A DNA stretch of 64,000 nt, taken from positions 2,425,001 to 2,489,000 of the forward strand of contig NZ_LR738849.1 in assembly GCF_902702915.1 (NCBI RefSeq). Reading direction: 5' to 3'. Positions within the stretch are counted from its first letter, which is position 1, and every line of letters starts with the position of its first letter. The translations under genes and the position numbers were made by a program. The stretch is from Desulfovibrio sp. 86. GTDB taxonomy: Bacteria > Desulfobacterota > Desulfovibrionia > Desulfovibrionales > Desulfovibrionaceae. A model generated the notes under the pieces. The model saw only the letters and a list, made by a program, of their open reading frames with translations. It was not told where the DNA came from and did not search any database. Positions 34,174-43,091 of the stretch are shown one piece after another.

Positions 34174-35709
34174 ATGAAACGCATCTGTACACTTCTTTTG
34201 GCCGCTGGCCTGCTGTTCGGCGCTGCCACCGGCGCGAGCGCCATTGACTTTAATGCCAAGGGCCAGTGGCTCATGGGCTTCAGCGAGGGCCAAGGCAGCC
34301 CCGTTGACACTTACCGCAAAGATGGCGTGAAGACCAAGGGCAGCCACGAGGATGACTTCCAGGCCGCCCAGCGTCTGCGTCTGCAATTGGACGCCGTGGC
34401 TTCCGAATCCCTGTCCGGCACCGTGTACTTCGAAATTGGCACCACCCAGTGGGGCCAGCAGAGCAGCGGCGGCGCTCTGGGCGCTGACGCCAACAACGCC
34501 ATCCGTCTGAAGCGCGCCTATATTGACTGGGCCGTGCCGCAGACCGACGCCAAGGTGCGCATGGGCATCCAGGGCGTGGCCCTGCCCAACGTGGCCGGTG
34601 GCTCCGCCATTATGGACACCGACGTTGCCGGCATCACCGCCAACTACAAGTTCAACGACAACGTTGGCCTGACCGCTCTGTGGGCGCGCCCCCTGAACGA
34701 CAACTACACCGATGTCAATAATAACAATCGGCAGCAAAACTATCTGGACAACCTGGATCTCTTCAGCCTGATGGTGCCCCTGACCTTTGACGGCGTGAAA
34801 GTGACCCCCTGGGCCATGTACGGCATGGTGGGCAAGAACGCGCTGAAGGGCGACTGGAATAAGAACATCAACGACTACGATGCCATCGGAACCCGTGACG
34901 GCAATCCCAAATTTACTTTGCGCCCCTACCCGGGCTTGACTAACGCTGACTCGATCGGCAACACCAACAATGATTACGGTTCCGCCTTCTGGGCTGGTCT
35001 GCCTGTTGCCATCACCCTGTGGGATCCGCTGAACATTGAAGTGGATCTGAACTACGGGTACATGCAGGGCATGGGCCGCTTTGACGCCAAGAAGAGCGAC
35101 GGCACCCTCAAGCGCTCCAGCACCGAGCGTCAGGGCTGGCTTGCCAAGGCCCTGGTGGAATACAAGCTTGATTGGGGCGTGCCCGGCATCTTGGGCTGGT
35201 ACGCTTCCGGTGATGACGGCAACCCGAGGAACGGTTCGCAGCGCATGCCTTCCGTTGTGCCCATGGGCAACTTCACCTCTTTCCTGGGTGACGGCAACAT
35301 GGGTTGGGCCCGCCAGGATTACGCTATTGACTACGCAGGAACCTGGGGCGTCGGCGCCCAGATCCGCGACATGTCCTTCCTTGAAGACCTGAAGCACACC
35401 TTCCGCGTGGCCTACTGGGGCGGCACCAACAGCACCGGCATGGTCAAGTACATGGATAGCGCCCACGCCTGGGGTGATGGCTACAACCAGAACACCAGCC
35501 CTTACCTGACCACCAACGATGCTCTGGTGGAATTCAACCTGGTGAACAGCTACAAGATTTACGAAAACCTCGAAATGAATCTTGAACTGGACTACGTTAT
35601 CAACTGCATGGATAACAGCACCTGGAAGAAAGCTAAGGGCGGCAACGACGGCAGCTTCAGCAAGCAGGATATGTGGAAGGCCCAGGTGGTCTTCGCGTAC
35701 AGCTTCTAA
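34174..35709 (+). CDS. outer-membrane porin 1 (Desulfovibrio homotrimeric type)
   Basis: 511 residues with a Sec signal peptide (MKRICTLLLAAGLLFGAATGASA) and mature start IDFNAKGQWLMGFSEGQG. It is rich in alternating polar/aromatic beta-strand patterns and ends in aromatic KAQVVFAYSF, the C-terminal phenylalanine typical of outer-membrane barrels. It shares long blocks with porin 2 (QRLRLQLDAVASE.LSGTV.FEIG, PLTFDGVKVTPW.MY, AEYKLDW..PGI.GWY-like). Functions as a general diffusion channel by family knowledge. Single gene with its own promoter and terminator; very regular codon use suggests high expression. Confidence 0.9.
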   Translation: MKRICTLLLAAGLLFGAATGASAIDFNAKGQWLMGFSEGQGSPVDTYRKDGVKTKGSHEDDFQAAQRLRLQLDAVASESLSGTVYFEIGTTQWGQQSSGGALGADANNAIRLKRAYIDWAVPQTDAKVRMGIQGVALPNVAGGSAIMDTDVAGITANYKFNDNVGLTALWARPLNDNYTDVNNNNRQQNYLDNLDLFSLMVPLTFDGVKVTPWAMYGMVGKNALKGDWNKNINDYDAIGTRDGNPKFTLRPYPGLTNADSIGNTNNDYGSAFWAGLPVAITLWDPLNIEVDLNYGYMQGMGRFDAKKSDGTLKRSSTERQGWLAKALVEYKLDWGVPGILGWYASGDDGNPRNGSQRMPSVVPMGNFTSFLGDGNMGWARQDYAIDYAGTWGVGAQIRDMSFLEDLKHTFRVAYWGGTNSTGMVKYMDSAHAWGDGYNQNTSPYLTTNDALVEFNLVNSYKIYENLEMNLELDYVINCMDNSTWKKAKGGNDGSFSKQDMWKAQVVFAYSF

Positions 35710-35750
35710 GCTACGCGCCTTTGCCGAAAGGCAAGGATTACGACTTCAAG

Positions 35751-35775
35751 GGGAGGCTTCGGCCTCCCTTTTTTT
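35751..35775 (+). terminator. terminator of porin 1
   Basis: GGGAGGC / GCCTCCC stem with a 4-base loop followed by a run of seven or more T, 42 bases after the stop codon. Confidence 0.9.
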
Positions 35776-36074
35776 GTGTCTTCCGGAGCAAGACTGTTTT
35801 GCGATGTGTTGGCTTTTAGGGCTGGTATGTCCTGGGGCCGCAGTTCACAGTGGCGGCCAGGCTGCTTGCCTGTGAGAAGTGCCTGTTTTCCATATGTCGA
35901 TTTGCACTTCTGTTTTTATAATGGCAAGGCATGATGCATGGCTTTGCTGATGAGAAAGAACGCCTGTTGCAAATGTCAAAGGCCAGTAAGCGTGACGCAT
36001 GGTATAACGCCGTTGCGCGCGGCCGTTTCATTTGGCGGAAATGAATGCCGTGCATGCAATGGCCTGGACGGACA
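35776..36074. other. intergenic region between porin 1 and the PHP-glycosyltransferase gene
   Basis: About 300 bases between converging genes. I see no supported gene; an open frame from 35938 reads into the opposite-strand gene and has no motif. Confidence 0.4.
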
Positions 36075-38618
36075 CTATGCCACCTGTGACTGCGATTTCA
36101 ATTTTTCAAACAGCTGCCATTGCGCCATAAAGGCGCTTCGCAGGGGGCGAGACTCTGCCCAGGCCCGGGCAGCGCGCTTCATGGCCTGCATGCGTTCCGG
36201 ATGGCGGGCAAGGGAGAGCATTGCCGCAGCATAGGCCTCCGCATTTTCCTGCTCGACCACAAGCCCGCTCTTGCCAGGAATGATGTTTTCCTTGGGGCCG
36301 CCTACCCCGCTCACGATGGTGGCAAGCCCGGCGGCCTGAGCTTCCAGCACGACCCTGCTGTAGGTGTCTGTGGCAGAGGGAAAAACAAAGATATCCGCAT
36401 CTTCATATGCCTGAATGAGCGATTGCCCCTCAAGGTAGCCTGTAAATTTCACAGGCAGATCCTTGGCCATTTTTTGCAACTCCGCAAACTGGGGGCCATC
36501 CCCAACCAGAGTCAGCACCGCATTGGGCACTTGCGGATAAACACGTCGGAAGGCTTCCATCAACAGATGGAGGCTTTTTTCTTTGGACAATCTGCCCACA
36601 TAAAGAAATTTGATCTGCTGTTCTTTTGCAGAATCGCCGCGCTGCCACGAAGGGGTAAAAACCGAGGCGTCAATGCCCCTCGGATAAACGTGAATTTTTT
36701 GCGGTTGCAGCCCGCGCGCTATGAGATCCTGCCGGGTCGCCTCTGACGGAGCAAAAACGACGTCCATCTGGTTATAGTACCAGAATATGTAGCGCCATGC
36801 CGTTTCCTCCAGCGAGGGGTCGTCCGTCAGCCTGTATACGTATTGCGGAAAGGACGTGTGGTAGGTCGCGTGGATGGGCAGGTTCAGCATCTTTGCCGCC
36901 AACAGGGCAATAAGCCCCATTGGGCCGGGCGTTACGGAGTGTAAAAGCGTGTAGCCACGGTCATAGCAGTGCTGGATGATTTTTAAGGCTGGCGGGTGGT
37001 GCAGCGAGAGTTCAGGATACTCAGGCATGGAAAAACTGCCCGTCGGGGTGAAATTTATGGGGGCAAGTTTGGGATCGTGCAGAAAGGTATTGGCGTTTTG
37101 GGGCATGCACGTCAGCATGTCCAGTTTCTTGCCGTGTGTTGCGGCAAGGGAAAGTGTTATCTGCAAGGATTTTGCGACCCCGTTCACCTCGCAGTACGTA
37201 TCGGTAAAATATGCAATGGCTGTTTTTTCGGTGGGCTGGGGCCGCATGTGGTTTTGGATCCCATAGTGCTGCAAGCAGTTTTCAGCGAATTTTCTGTCTT
37301 TGGAAAACAGGCTGTAACCAATGCCGTAGGGAGCAAGCAGGGCATAGAGGGATCCTATGGAGCCGATCAGTTTGAACACATTGAAAAAGTTACCTTTAAG
37401 AATATCCTCAAGCACCGCATCCACACAAATGTGCTGTACCTTTTCTGTTACTTCCGAGATAAAATGGGTCAGCATTTCTTCGCGTTGCGGCAGATCCTTG
37501 AGCGCCTGAATTGTATTGGTTTCACTGGCGGCAAACTTTAGTTGCGGGGACTGCGCAATCACCTGCTCCGCCGCTTCAAGCAGATTTGCCTGCATGCTTT
37601 TTTCACCGGTCCGCCTTCCCCGGCCAAAGCGGAGCAAAACTCCGGCCAAGGTCAACATGCGCGTTTTGACAGACAGGGGCTTGAGTTCCGGCGCGCCTGT
37701 CAGCATGTTTTCCGCAAACCGGAGCGCGCTGCTGTAGTGCATGTCCTGAGCCAGATCCGTGGAGTTTTTATAAAACTGGTACCCGATGGCGTACAGATTG
37801 TGGGCAAAACAGAGCGGTGTGGCCGGAACCGTATTCACGGTGGTATTGCCCTGCATCACGGCCTGCAAAAGATGCGCGGCAGCGGGAAGCGTGTCGCCCT
37901 TGCCGCTGTGGCGGACGGGGCTTACGCGTGTAAAGCTTCTGGCTATATTGCAGGAGGAGTGATCGTCCGACCCTGCCATGAAATGCTTGTTCCAGGGCTG
38001 CGCGACCAGAGAGGCACGTTTGTATTTTTCTTCAAATCGCGAGGTCATTTCCGGGGTGAGCTCGGCCACGATAGAGCGCAAAACCTCATTCTGCACATCA
38101 TTGCGCGCCCCGTTCAGTTCAAACACGGAAAACAGCAGGATAAGCTTTTCAACGTGCTGTATGGTCAGTTTGTCGTTGGCTGGGCACAATGGATGGGCGC
38201 AGGCATGTGGAATATCCTGCTGGATGAGGTAGGGGATGAGGTCATAGATGTTACTTCTGAGGCGCTGCACGTCTTCGTGCTGTTTTTCAGTGATATTCCA
38301 GGCTAGTACGTGGATTTCGCAGCGGTCACCGGGAAAAAACGCGGAAATTTCTTCGCTGATGAATACCTGCGGCAAATGAGCTATTTCCAATGCCCCCGCA
38401 ATGGTATCGTGGTCAGTAATCGTCACATAGTCCATTCCTCTGGACTTGGCGATGTCATATATTTTTGAGGGAAGCGTATAGCTTTCGCTGCAACCGATTT
38501 TTTGTAACGCCCATTGTGACGGATTTGTGGAGTGCCGCGAGTGGACATGCAAGTCCACATTGAATGAAGGTTGTGTTGCCTTGTGCTGCAAAACATCAAA
38601 TTGGGGCGTCTGTGGCAT
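36075..38618 (-). CDS. PHP-domain / GT4 glycosyltransferase fusion protein
   Basis: 847 residues with two enzyme domains. Residues about 18-280 form a PHP metallo-phosphoesterase-like domain: VDLHVHSRHST, VTITDHDTIAGA, IHVLAW, CAHPLC and GSDDHS provide the usual histidine/aspartate metal ligands. A helical linker follows. Residues about 465-845 form a GT4 (GT-B) glycosyltransferase: FTDTYCEVNGVAKSL, HSVTPGPMGLIALLAA, YPRGID..VF, FLYVGRLSKEKSL, and the donor-site region FVFPSATDTYSRVVLEAQAAGLA. A glycolipid or envelope-sugar role is likely. Single gene, convergent with porin 1; family A repeat lies upstream. Confidence 0.88.
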   Translation of the reverse strand: MPQTPQFDVLQHKATQPSFNVDLHVHSRHSTNPSQWALQKIGCSESYTLPSKIYDIAKSRGMDYVTITDHDTIAGALEIAHLPQVFISEEISAFFPGDRCEIHVLAWNITEKQHEDVQRLRSNIYDLIPYLIQQDIPHACAHPLCPANDKLTIQHVEKLILLFSVFELNGARNDVQNEVLRSIVAELTPEMTSRFEEKYKRASLVAQPWNKHFMAGSDDHSSCNIARSFTRVSPVRHSGKGDTLPAAAHLLQAVMQGNTTVNTVPATPLCFAHNLYAIGYQFYKNSTDLAQDMHYSSALRFAENMLTGAPELKPLSVKTRMLTLAGVLLRFGRGRRTGEKSMQANLLEAAEQVIAQSPQLKFAASETNTIQALKDLPQREEMLTHFISEVTEKVQHICVDAVLEDILKGNFFNVFKLIGSIGSLYALLAPYGIGYSLFSKDRKFAENCLQHYGIQNHMRPQPTEKTAIAYFTDTYCEVNGVAKSLQITLSLAATHGKKLDMLTCMPQNANTFLHDPKLAPINFTPTGSFSMPEYPELSLHHPPALKIIQHCYDRGYTLLHSVTPGPMGLIALLAAKMLNLPIHATYHTSFPQYVYRLTDDPSLEETAWRYIFWYYNQMDVVFAPSEATRQDLIARGLQPQKIHVYPRGIDASVFTPSWQRGDSAKEQQIKFLYVGRLSKEKSLHLLMEAFRRVYPQVPNAVLTLVGDGPQFAELQKMAKDLPVKFTGYLEGQSLIQAYEDADIFVFPSATDTYSRVVLEAQAAGLATIVSGVGGPKENIIPGKSGLVVEQENAEAYAAAMLSLARHPERMQAMKRAARAWAESRPLRSAFMAQWQLFEKLKSQSQVA

Positions 38619-38659
38619 TTGATACTCCCTTGTGGGTATGTTTGCCTGCAGTGCTGCTT

Positions 38660-38785
38660 GAGCATTTAGCTCTTGAAACGCTCAAGTGCGCGGCTGGCAA
38701 AGCCTGCCGCACGCATTTCGCGGCAAGGATTCCCAGAAAATCCTTGCAGGCTGTGAACGCATTTCATTGGCAAGCTGCGTTAAAA
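38660..38785 (+). repeat. family A structured repeat, copy 2
   Basis: Same layout as 33782-33906: GAGCAT/ACGCTC arms, GGCAAGGATT.../AATCCTTGC hairpin, and a CGCATTTCATTGG tail. It lies 41 bases upstream of the PHP-glycosyltransferase start. Confidence 0.8.
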
Positions 38786-38827
38786 TATATCTCTGAACTT
38801 TTTCTAAACTGTACATATGGAAATAGT

Positions 38828-38911
38828 ATGAAGGTTTTCATACTTTTTGACTTTGTAGCCATCATAACGATTGTCGGGATTGCAAGTGTTTTCTGCCATG
38901 AGTTTTGTTAA
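38828..38911 (+). CDS. possible 27-residue single-helix membrane peptide
   Basis: MKVFILFDFVAIITIVGIASVFCHEFC (first 20 residues hydrophobic) in an AT-rich intergenic region. A weak GGAAA precedes the ATG. A second short frame (38898-39023, 41 residues) overlaps its end in another phase. The hydrophobic profile fits a small membrane peptide, but it may be chance. No family recognised. Confidence 0.2.
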   Translation: MKVFILFDFVAIITIVGIASVFCHEFC

Positions 38912-39073
38912 CGTAATCGGCGTAGGCGGGAATGATGATCCATCGCTGGACGAGCGCGGCCATAAGGCGCTGCTTGTTCTTCAGGACAGATTGACTTTGA
39001 ATCATGAAGTGTTTCAACGTTAATCTGTTCTTGATGCATTTTGTTCAGTGCCGTCATGCTTTTCGCAAAAGAA

Positions 39074-39107
39074 CATCCGCCCGTCATTGTTCTGTGACGG
39101 GCGGATG
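39074..39107 (-). terminator. terminator of the pstSCA operon
   Basis: Perfect 13-bp stem CATCCGCCCGTCA / TGACGGGCGGATG, followed on the minus strand by TTCTTTT, 65 bases after the pstA stop codon. Confidence 0.85.
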
Positions 39108-39171
39108 TATTGTGAAGGAAGCGTGAAAGAAGCGTGTACGGGGCGAAGTAGAAGAAACTGCTTCAGGTGGG

Positions 39172-40092
39172 TTAGCGTTTGCGTTGCAGATGGTCGCGCA
39201 AAAGTATGGCCAGCAGGTTCATGCTCAAAACCAGCAGCAGGAGCACAAGGCCGGTTCCGTATTGCAGGGGCCGGGTTTTGGCTATTTCAGTTCCGGCTGT
39301 GGCCAGCACGTACATGTGGTAGGGCAGGGCCATGACAGAGCTGAAAATGGAGTCCGGGCTTTTGGGCGTGTAAAAAACCGCTGCGGTAAACATGATGGCT
39401 GCGGTTTCACCCGCCGCGCGGGCCACGCCCAGGATGGCTCCCGTGAGCATGCCGGGCAGCGCGCAGGGCAGCACCACACGGCTTATGGTCTGCCATTTGG
39501 TTGCGCCAAGGGCCAGAGATGCCTCGCGGTAGGTGTCCGGCACGTTGCGCAGGGCTTCTTCAGCTGTGCCGATGATGACGGGCAGGGTCAGCACGGCAAG
39601 CGTCAGTATGCCCGAGAGTATGCTGACCCCGAAGCCGCAAAAGGTCACAAAAAAGGACAGGCCAAAAAGGCCGAAGACCACGGAAGGCACGCCGGCAAGA
39701 TTGTTGACCCCAAGGCGCACGTAGCGGGCAAAGGCGTTGCGTTTGGCGTATTCGTGCAGGTAGATCGCCGAGGCCACGCCCAGGGGAAAGGCCAGCAGCA
39801 GCGCGCCCAGCGAGAGAATGGCCGTGCCGATGATGCAGGGCAGTATGCCGCCCTCTGTCATCATGTTGCGGGGGGACTGACTGATGAATTCCCAGCTCAG
39901 CGCGGGCAGGCCGTTGTAGAACAAAAAACCGCATACGCCCATCAGGGCCAAAACGTTGCAGGCGGCCACGCCGCGCAGAAAGCAGAACATGACGTTCTGC
40001 GAGCGTCCCCTGGCTCTGCCGCTGGAAGGCAGCACCACGCGGGTGGATGCGCCGTGCTGCGAATCGTGCTGTGAAGATGATGCCTGTGACAT
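39172..40092 (-). CDS. pstA: phosphate ABC transporter permease PstA
   Basis: Inner-membrane permease of the high-affinity phosphate importer, 306 residues, six helices after a polar N-terminal extension of about 35 residues. It has ASAIYLHEYAK, GVPSVVFGLFGL, and the coupling segment YREASLALGATKWQTISRVVLPCALPGMLTGAILGVARAAGETA. It follows pstC after an 18-base gap. Confidence 0.95.
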   Translation of the reverse strand: MSQASSSQHDSQHGASTRVVLPSSGRARGRSQNVMFCFLRGVAACNVLALMGVCGFLFYNGLPALSWEFISQSPRNMMTEGGILPCIIGTAILSLGALLLAFPLGVASAIYLHEYAKRNAFARYVRLGVNNLAGVPSVVFGLFGLSFFVTFCGFGVSILSGILTLAVLTLPVIIGTAEEALRNVPDTYREASLALGATKWQTISRVVLPCALPGMLTGAILGVARAAGETAAIMFTAAVFYTPKSPDSIFSSVMALPYHMYVLATAGTEIAKTRPLQYGTGLVLLLLVLSMNLLAILLRDHLQRKR

Positions 40093-40110
40093 GTTTTTCC
40101 GTCCTGTTCC

Positions 40111-41001
40111 CTATAAGCTGGAGGATCCGGCCTGACGATGTTTTTCGGCAATATGCCCGGCGAACATATTGAAGGCCAGTGTCAGCAGAAAGAGCACAAT
40201 GCCTATGGCGAAAAGCGCGTGGTAATGTTCGCCTCTGAAGGGGGCCTCGGCCATTTCGGCGGCGATGGACGCGGGCATGGGCCGCACCGGGTCCAGCAGG
40301 GATGTGGGAATAATGGCCGCGCCGCCAGCCACCATAAGAACCACCATTGTTTCGCCGATGGCTCGCGACATGCCCAGCATGACGGCAGTGCCGATGCCGG
40401 AGAGCGCGGCGGGTATGACCACCCGAACCGTGGTCTGCCAGCGGGTAGCGCCCAGCGCCAGCGATGCCTCGCGCAGATCGCGCGGCACGCTGTACAGGGC
40501 GTCCTCGGAGACGGAACAGATGGTGGGCACGCTCATGAAGGCCAACACCAGGGAGGCGTTCAGCAGGTTAAGGCCCGTGGCCGCGTTCAGGTAGTCCTGC
40601 AGGAAGGGAGCCAGCACCACCATGCCCAGAAAGCCCAGCACCACCGAGGGCAGCGCGGCCAGAAGTTCCACAAAGGGCTTGATGATGCGACGAACGCCCG
40701 GATGGGCGATTTCCGTCAGGTATACGGCCGTAAGAACCCCAAGGGGCACTGCCAGCAGCGAGGAAAAAAACGTTACCGCCAGTGAGGCGACCAGCAGGGG
40801 AAAGATGCCGAAAAGTCCTGGGTCCTCTGTGGGATACCACAGATCGCCAAAAAGAAAATCAATGGGCGAGTAGTGCGCAAAGAGCGGCAGGCCTTCCATA
40901 AACAGAAATATGACAATGCCGGCCAGGGCCAGCAGGGAGCTGGCCGCCATGCCGGTGAGAATATAGTGAACCAGCTTTTCCTTCAGATCTCTGGAGCGCA
41001 T
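40111..41001 (-). CDS. pstC: phosphate ABC transporter permease PstC
   Basis: Partner permease of PstA, 296 residues from MRSRDLKEKLVHYILTGMAASSLLALAG. It contains ALPSVVLGFLGMVVLAPF, LREASLALGATRWQTTVRVVIPAALSGIGTAVMLGMSRAIGETMVV. The ATG at 41001 is chosen because the frame upstream of it has no membrane or conserved sequence and overlaps the intercistronic hairpin. It is separated from pstS by 231 bases. Confidence 0.94.
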   Translation of the reverse strand: MRSRDLKEKLVHYILTGMAASSLLALAGIVIFLFMEGLPLFAHYSPIDFLFGDLWYPTEDPGLFGIFPLLVASLAVTFFSSLLAVPLGVLTAVYLTEIAHPGVRRIIKPFVELLAALPSVVLGFLGMVVLAPFLQDYLNAATGLNLLNASLVLAFMSVPTICSVSEDALYSVPRDLREASLALGATRWQTTVRVVIPAALSGIGTAVMLGMSRAIGETMVVLMVAGGAAIIPTSLLDPVRPMPASIAAEMAEAPFRGEHYHALFAIGIVLFLLTLAFNMFAGHIAEKHRQAGSSSL

Positions 41002-41174
41002 GGGCCGTTCTCCTGACGCGCTAGCCGCGTCTTTGGCACTTGTGGCGCATGTGCCGGGCAAGGGGGGATGTGGTTTCCGCTCACCCCGCACCATGCGGGA
41101 ATTGTTTGCAGGGCGTACTGCGCCCTTGTCCATCCGGTATCTCCCGTCATTGCGGGAAATTTTGTCACCATCCC

Positions 41175-41220
41175 GAAATGGTTGCAAGGCGGAGTCACTG
41201 CACCGCCAGGCAACCATTTC
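41175..41220 (-). promoter_or_regulatory. intercistronic hairpin between pstS and pstC
   Basis: Perfect stem GAAATGGTTGC / GCAACCATTTC with an inner GGCGG/CCGCC pair, just after the pstS stop codon. There is no T-run; probably lets pstS mRNA accumulate over pstC. Confidence 0.6.
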
Positions 41221-41232
41221 GCAGAAGTGGTC

Positions 41233-42081
41233 TTATTTGCTCAGGGGCACGTAGCCCACTTCACGCACGTCCTTCTGGCCCTTGTCGGGGGCAAGGAGGT
41301 AGTCCACAAATTCTTTCGCCACGCCCTTGGGGGCGCCGTTGGTGAAGATGTAGAGTTCGCGGGCAATGGGCCACTGCTTGGAAACGGCGGTTTCAGCATT
41401 GGCGCTCACGTTGTTCACCTTGAGGCCCTTGGTGGACTTGTCCACATAGCCGAGGCCCACGTAGCCAATGGCGTTCTTGTTCTTGGACACGGTCTGCACC
41501 ACAGCGCCGTTGGAAGCCTGCATGAGGGCCTTGGGGCTGACGCGTTCCTTTTTCATGACCAGTTCTTCCCAGGACTCGAAGGTGCCGGAAGAGGTGTCGC
41601 GCGAAACGGCCACGATCTGGGCGTCTTCGCCGCCAAGGTCCTTCCAGTTGGTGATCTTGCCAGCGAAAATGTCGCGCAGCTGTTCAACGGTAAGCGCAGC
41701 CACCTTGTTGGCGGGGTTGACCACAGGCACGATGGCGTCAATGGCGATGGGCGTGCGCAGAGGGGTCACGCCGTTTTTGGCGGCGGCTTCCACTTCCTTG
41801 TCCTTGATGTCGCGCGAGCTCATGGCAATGTCGCACTGCTTTTCGAGCAGGGCCTTGAGGCCGTTGCCGGAACCGCCGCCGGAAATGCTGAGTTCCGTGC
41901 CGGGATGGGAAGCCATGAACGCTTCACCGGCTTTCTGCACCACGGGCAACACCGTGGTGGAGCCGTTGATGACGACCTGCTGGGCGGCCATGGCCGGAGC
42001 GCCCAGGCAAAGGACGGTAAGGGCGGCGGCAAGCAGTTTGCCGCTGGAACGGGTCATGCGGGACTTGAAGTCGAAAGACAT
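41233..42081 (-). CDS. pstS: phosphate-binding periplasmic protein PstS
   Basis: Phosphate receptor of the Pst importer. The likely start is the ATG at 42081 (MSFDFKSRMTRSSGKLL), giving 282 residues, with an AGGAGAAGACCC ribosome-binding site; ATG 42114 is an alternative. A signal peptide runs to APAMA. The mature protein has VINGSTTVLPVVQKAGEAF, SGGGSGNGLKAL, DIAMSSRDIKDKE, SRDTSSGTFESWEELVM and NAIGYVGLGYVD, the ligand-binding and family blocks. A Pho box lies upstream. Confidence 0.95.
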   Translation of the reverse strand: MSFDFKSRMTRSSGKLLAAALTVLCLGAPAMAAQQVVINGSTTVLPVVQKAGEAFMASHPGTELSISGGGSGNGLKALLEKQCDIAMSSRDIKDKEVEAAAKNGVTPLRTPIAIDAIVPVVNPANKVAALTVEQLRDIFAGKITNWKDLGGEDAQIVAVSRDTSSGTFESWEELVMKKERVSPKALMQASNGAVVQTVSKNKNAIGYVGLGYVDKSTKGLKVNNVSANAETAVSKQWPIARELYIFTNGAPKGVAKEFVDYLLAPDKGQKDVREVGYVPLSK

Positions 42082-42164
42082 GGGTCTTCTCCTGTTGTTG
42101 GTACTTTGTGACATTGGTCTACATTGGCGGTTTTCGCCCGCCGCGACTCTTTTCTGGCCTTGTT

Positions 42165-42184
42165 CTGTTACAGAATGATGACAG
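42165..42184 (-). promoter_or_regulatory. Pho box upstream of pstS
   Basis: On the minus strand: CTGTCAT CATT CTGTAAC AG, two 7-base direct repeats 11 bases apart as in the PhoB-binding site. It lies about 85 bases before the pstS start. Confidence 0.75.
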
Positions 42185-42258
42185 AACCACGAAGACTGCG
42201 TGAAGCCCGCAATTGCTTTTCAAACCCGCGTGGGGCATGGTTTTTTCAGTTTTAAGCA

Positions 42259-42276
42259 GCGTCACGCAATTGTAAC
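42259..42276 (+). promoter_or_regulatory. candidate Pho box upstream of phoB
   Basis: GCGTCACGCAATTGTAAC has GTCAC and GTAAC cores 11 bases apart, the spacing of Pho half-sites, 65 bases before the phoB ATG. Weaker than the pstS site. Confidence 0.45.
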
Positions 42277-42340
42277 AAATCCACCATCACAATGGCGCAA
42301 TGAGGCGGTGTACTCTGTCTGCGTCAGAGAGGTGTGAACT

Positions 42341-43018
42341 ATGAGTCAACAAATACTGATAGTTGAAGATGAAGCCGACATCCGTGAACTTTTACGTTTC
42401 AATCTTGAGCGTGAAGGCTTCAGCGTGCTGGAGGCAGCCGACGGCAATGAAGGTCTCAAGCTGGCCCGGCAACATATGCCCGACCTTATGCTGCTGGACG
42501 TCATGCTGCCGGGTTTTGACGGGTTTGAGGTCTGCCGCCGTCTGGGCGCGCAGTCAGAAACCGCCAATATTCCGGTTCTCATGCTGACAGCCAGGGGCGA
42601 AGAAATGGACAGGGTCGTGGGATTGAGCCTTGGGGCGGACGACTACGTGGTCAAGCCCTTCAGCGTGCGCGAACTCATGCTGCGCATTCGGGCGGTGCTG
42701 CGGCGCGGTACGCGCAGCAGTGAAAGCCCAGTGCTTGAACGTCACGGCATTCGCCTGCGGCCCGAAGCCCATACGGCCGAGGTGCAGGGCGAAGAGATGC
42801 CGCTTACCGCCACGGAGTTTCGTCTGCTTGAAGACCTGCTCCGCCACGCGGGAGCGGTGCGTACGCGCGAGCAGCTGTTGAACAAGGTGTGGGGCTATTC
42901 CTTTGAAGGGTATGCCCGCACCGTGGATACCCATGTGCGCCGTTTGCGCGCCAAGCTCGGCGGCGCGGCCGCCATGCTGGAAACTGTACGCGGCGTCGGC
43001 TACAGAATCAAGGAGTAG
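42341..43018 (+). CDS. phoB: phosphate regulon response regulator PhoB
   Basis: OmpR/PhoB-type response regulator, 225 residues. The receiver domain has the acidic pocket (VEDEADIREL), phosphorylated aspartate in LMLLDVMLPGFDG, and the KPF lysine in DDYVVKPFSVREL. The winged helix ends LETVRGVGYRIKE. Divergent from pstS; the shared 260-base gap holds Pho boxes for both directions. GAGGTG precedes the ATG. Confidence 0.95.
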   Translation: MSQQILIVEDEADIRELLRFNLEREGFSVLEAADGNEGLKLARQHMPDLMLLDVMLPGFDGFEVCRRLGAQSETANIPVLMLTARGEEMDRVVGLSLGADDYVVKPFSVRELMLRIRAVLRRGTRSSESPVLERHGIRLRPEAHTAEVQGEEMPLTATEFRLLEDLLRHAGAVRTREQLLNKVWGYSFEGYARTVDTHVRRLRAKLGGAAAMLETVRGVGYRIKE

Positions 43019-43091
43019 AAAGGTCCCGCACGGGCTGCGCCTGTGAGGGCCAATAGCAAAGCTGGCGGCAAGGCCGCACTGGCAGGGAACT

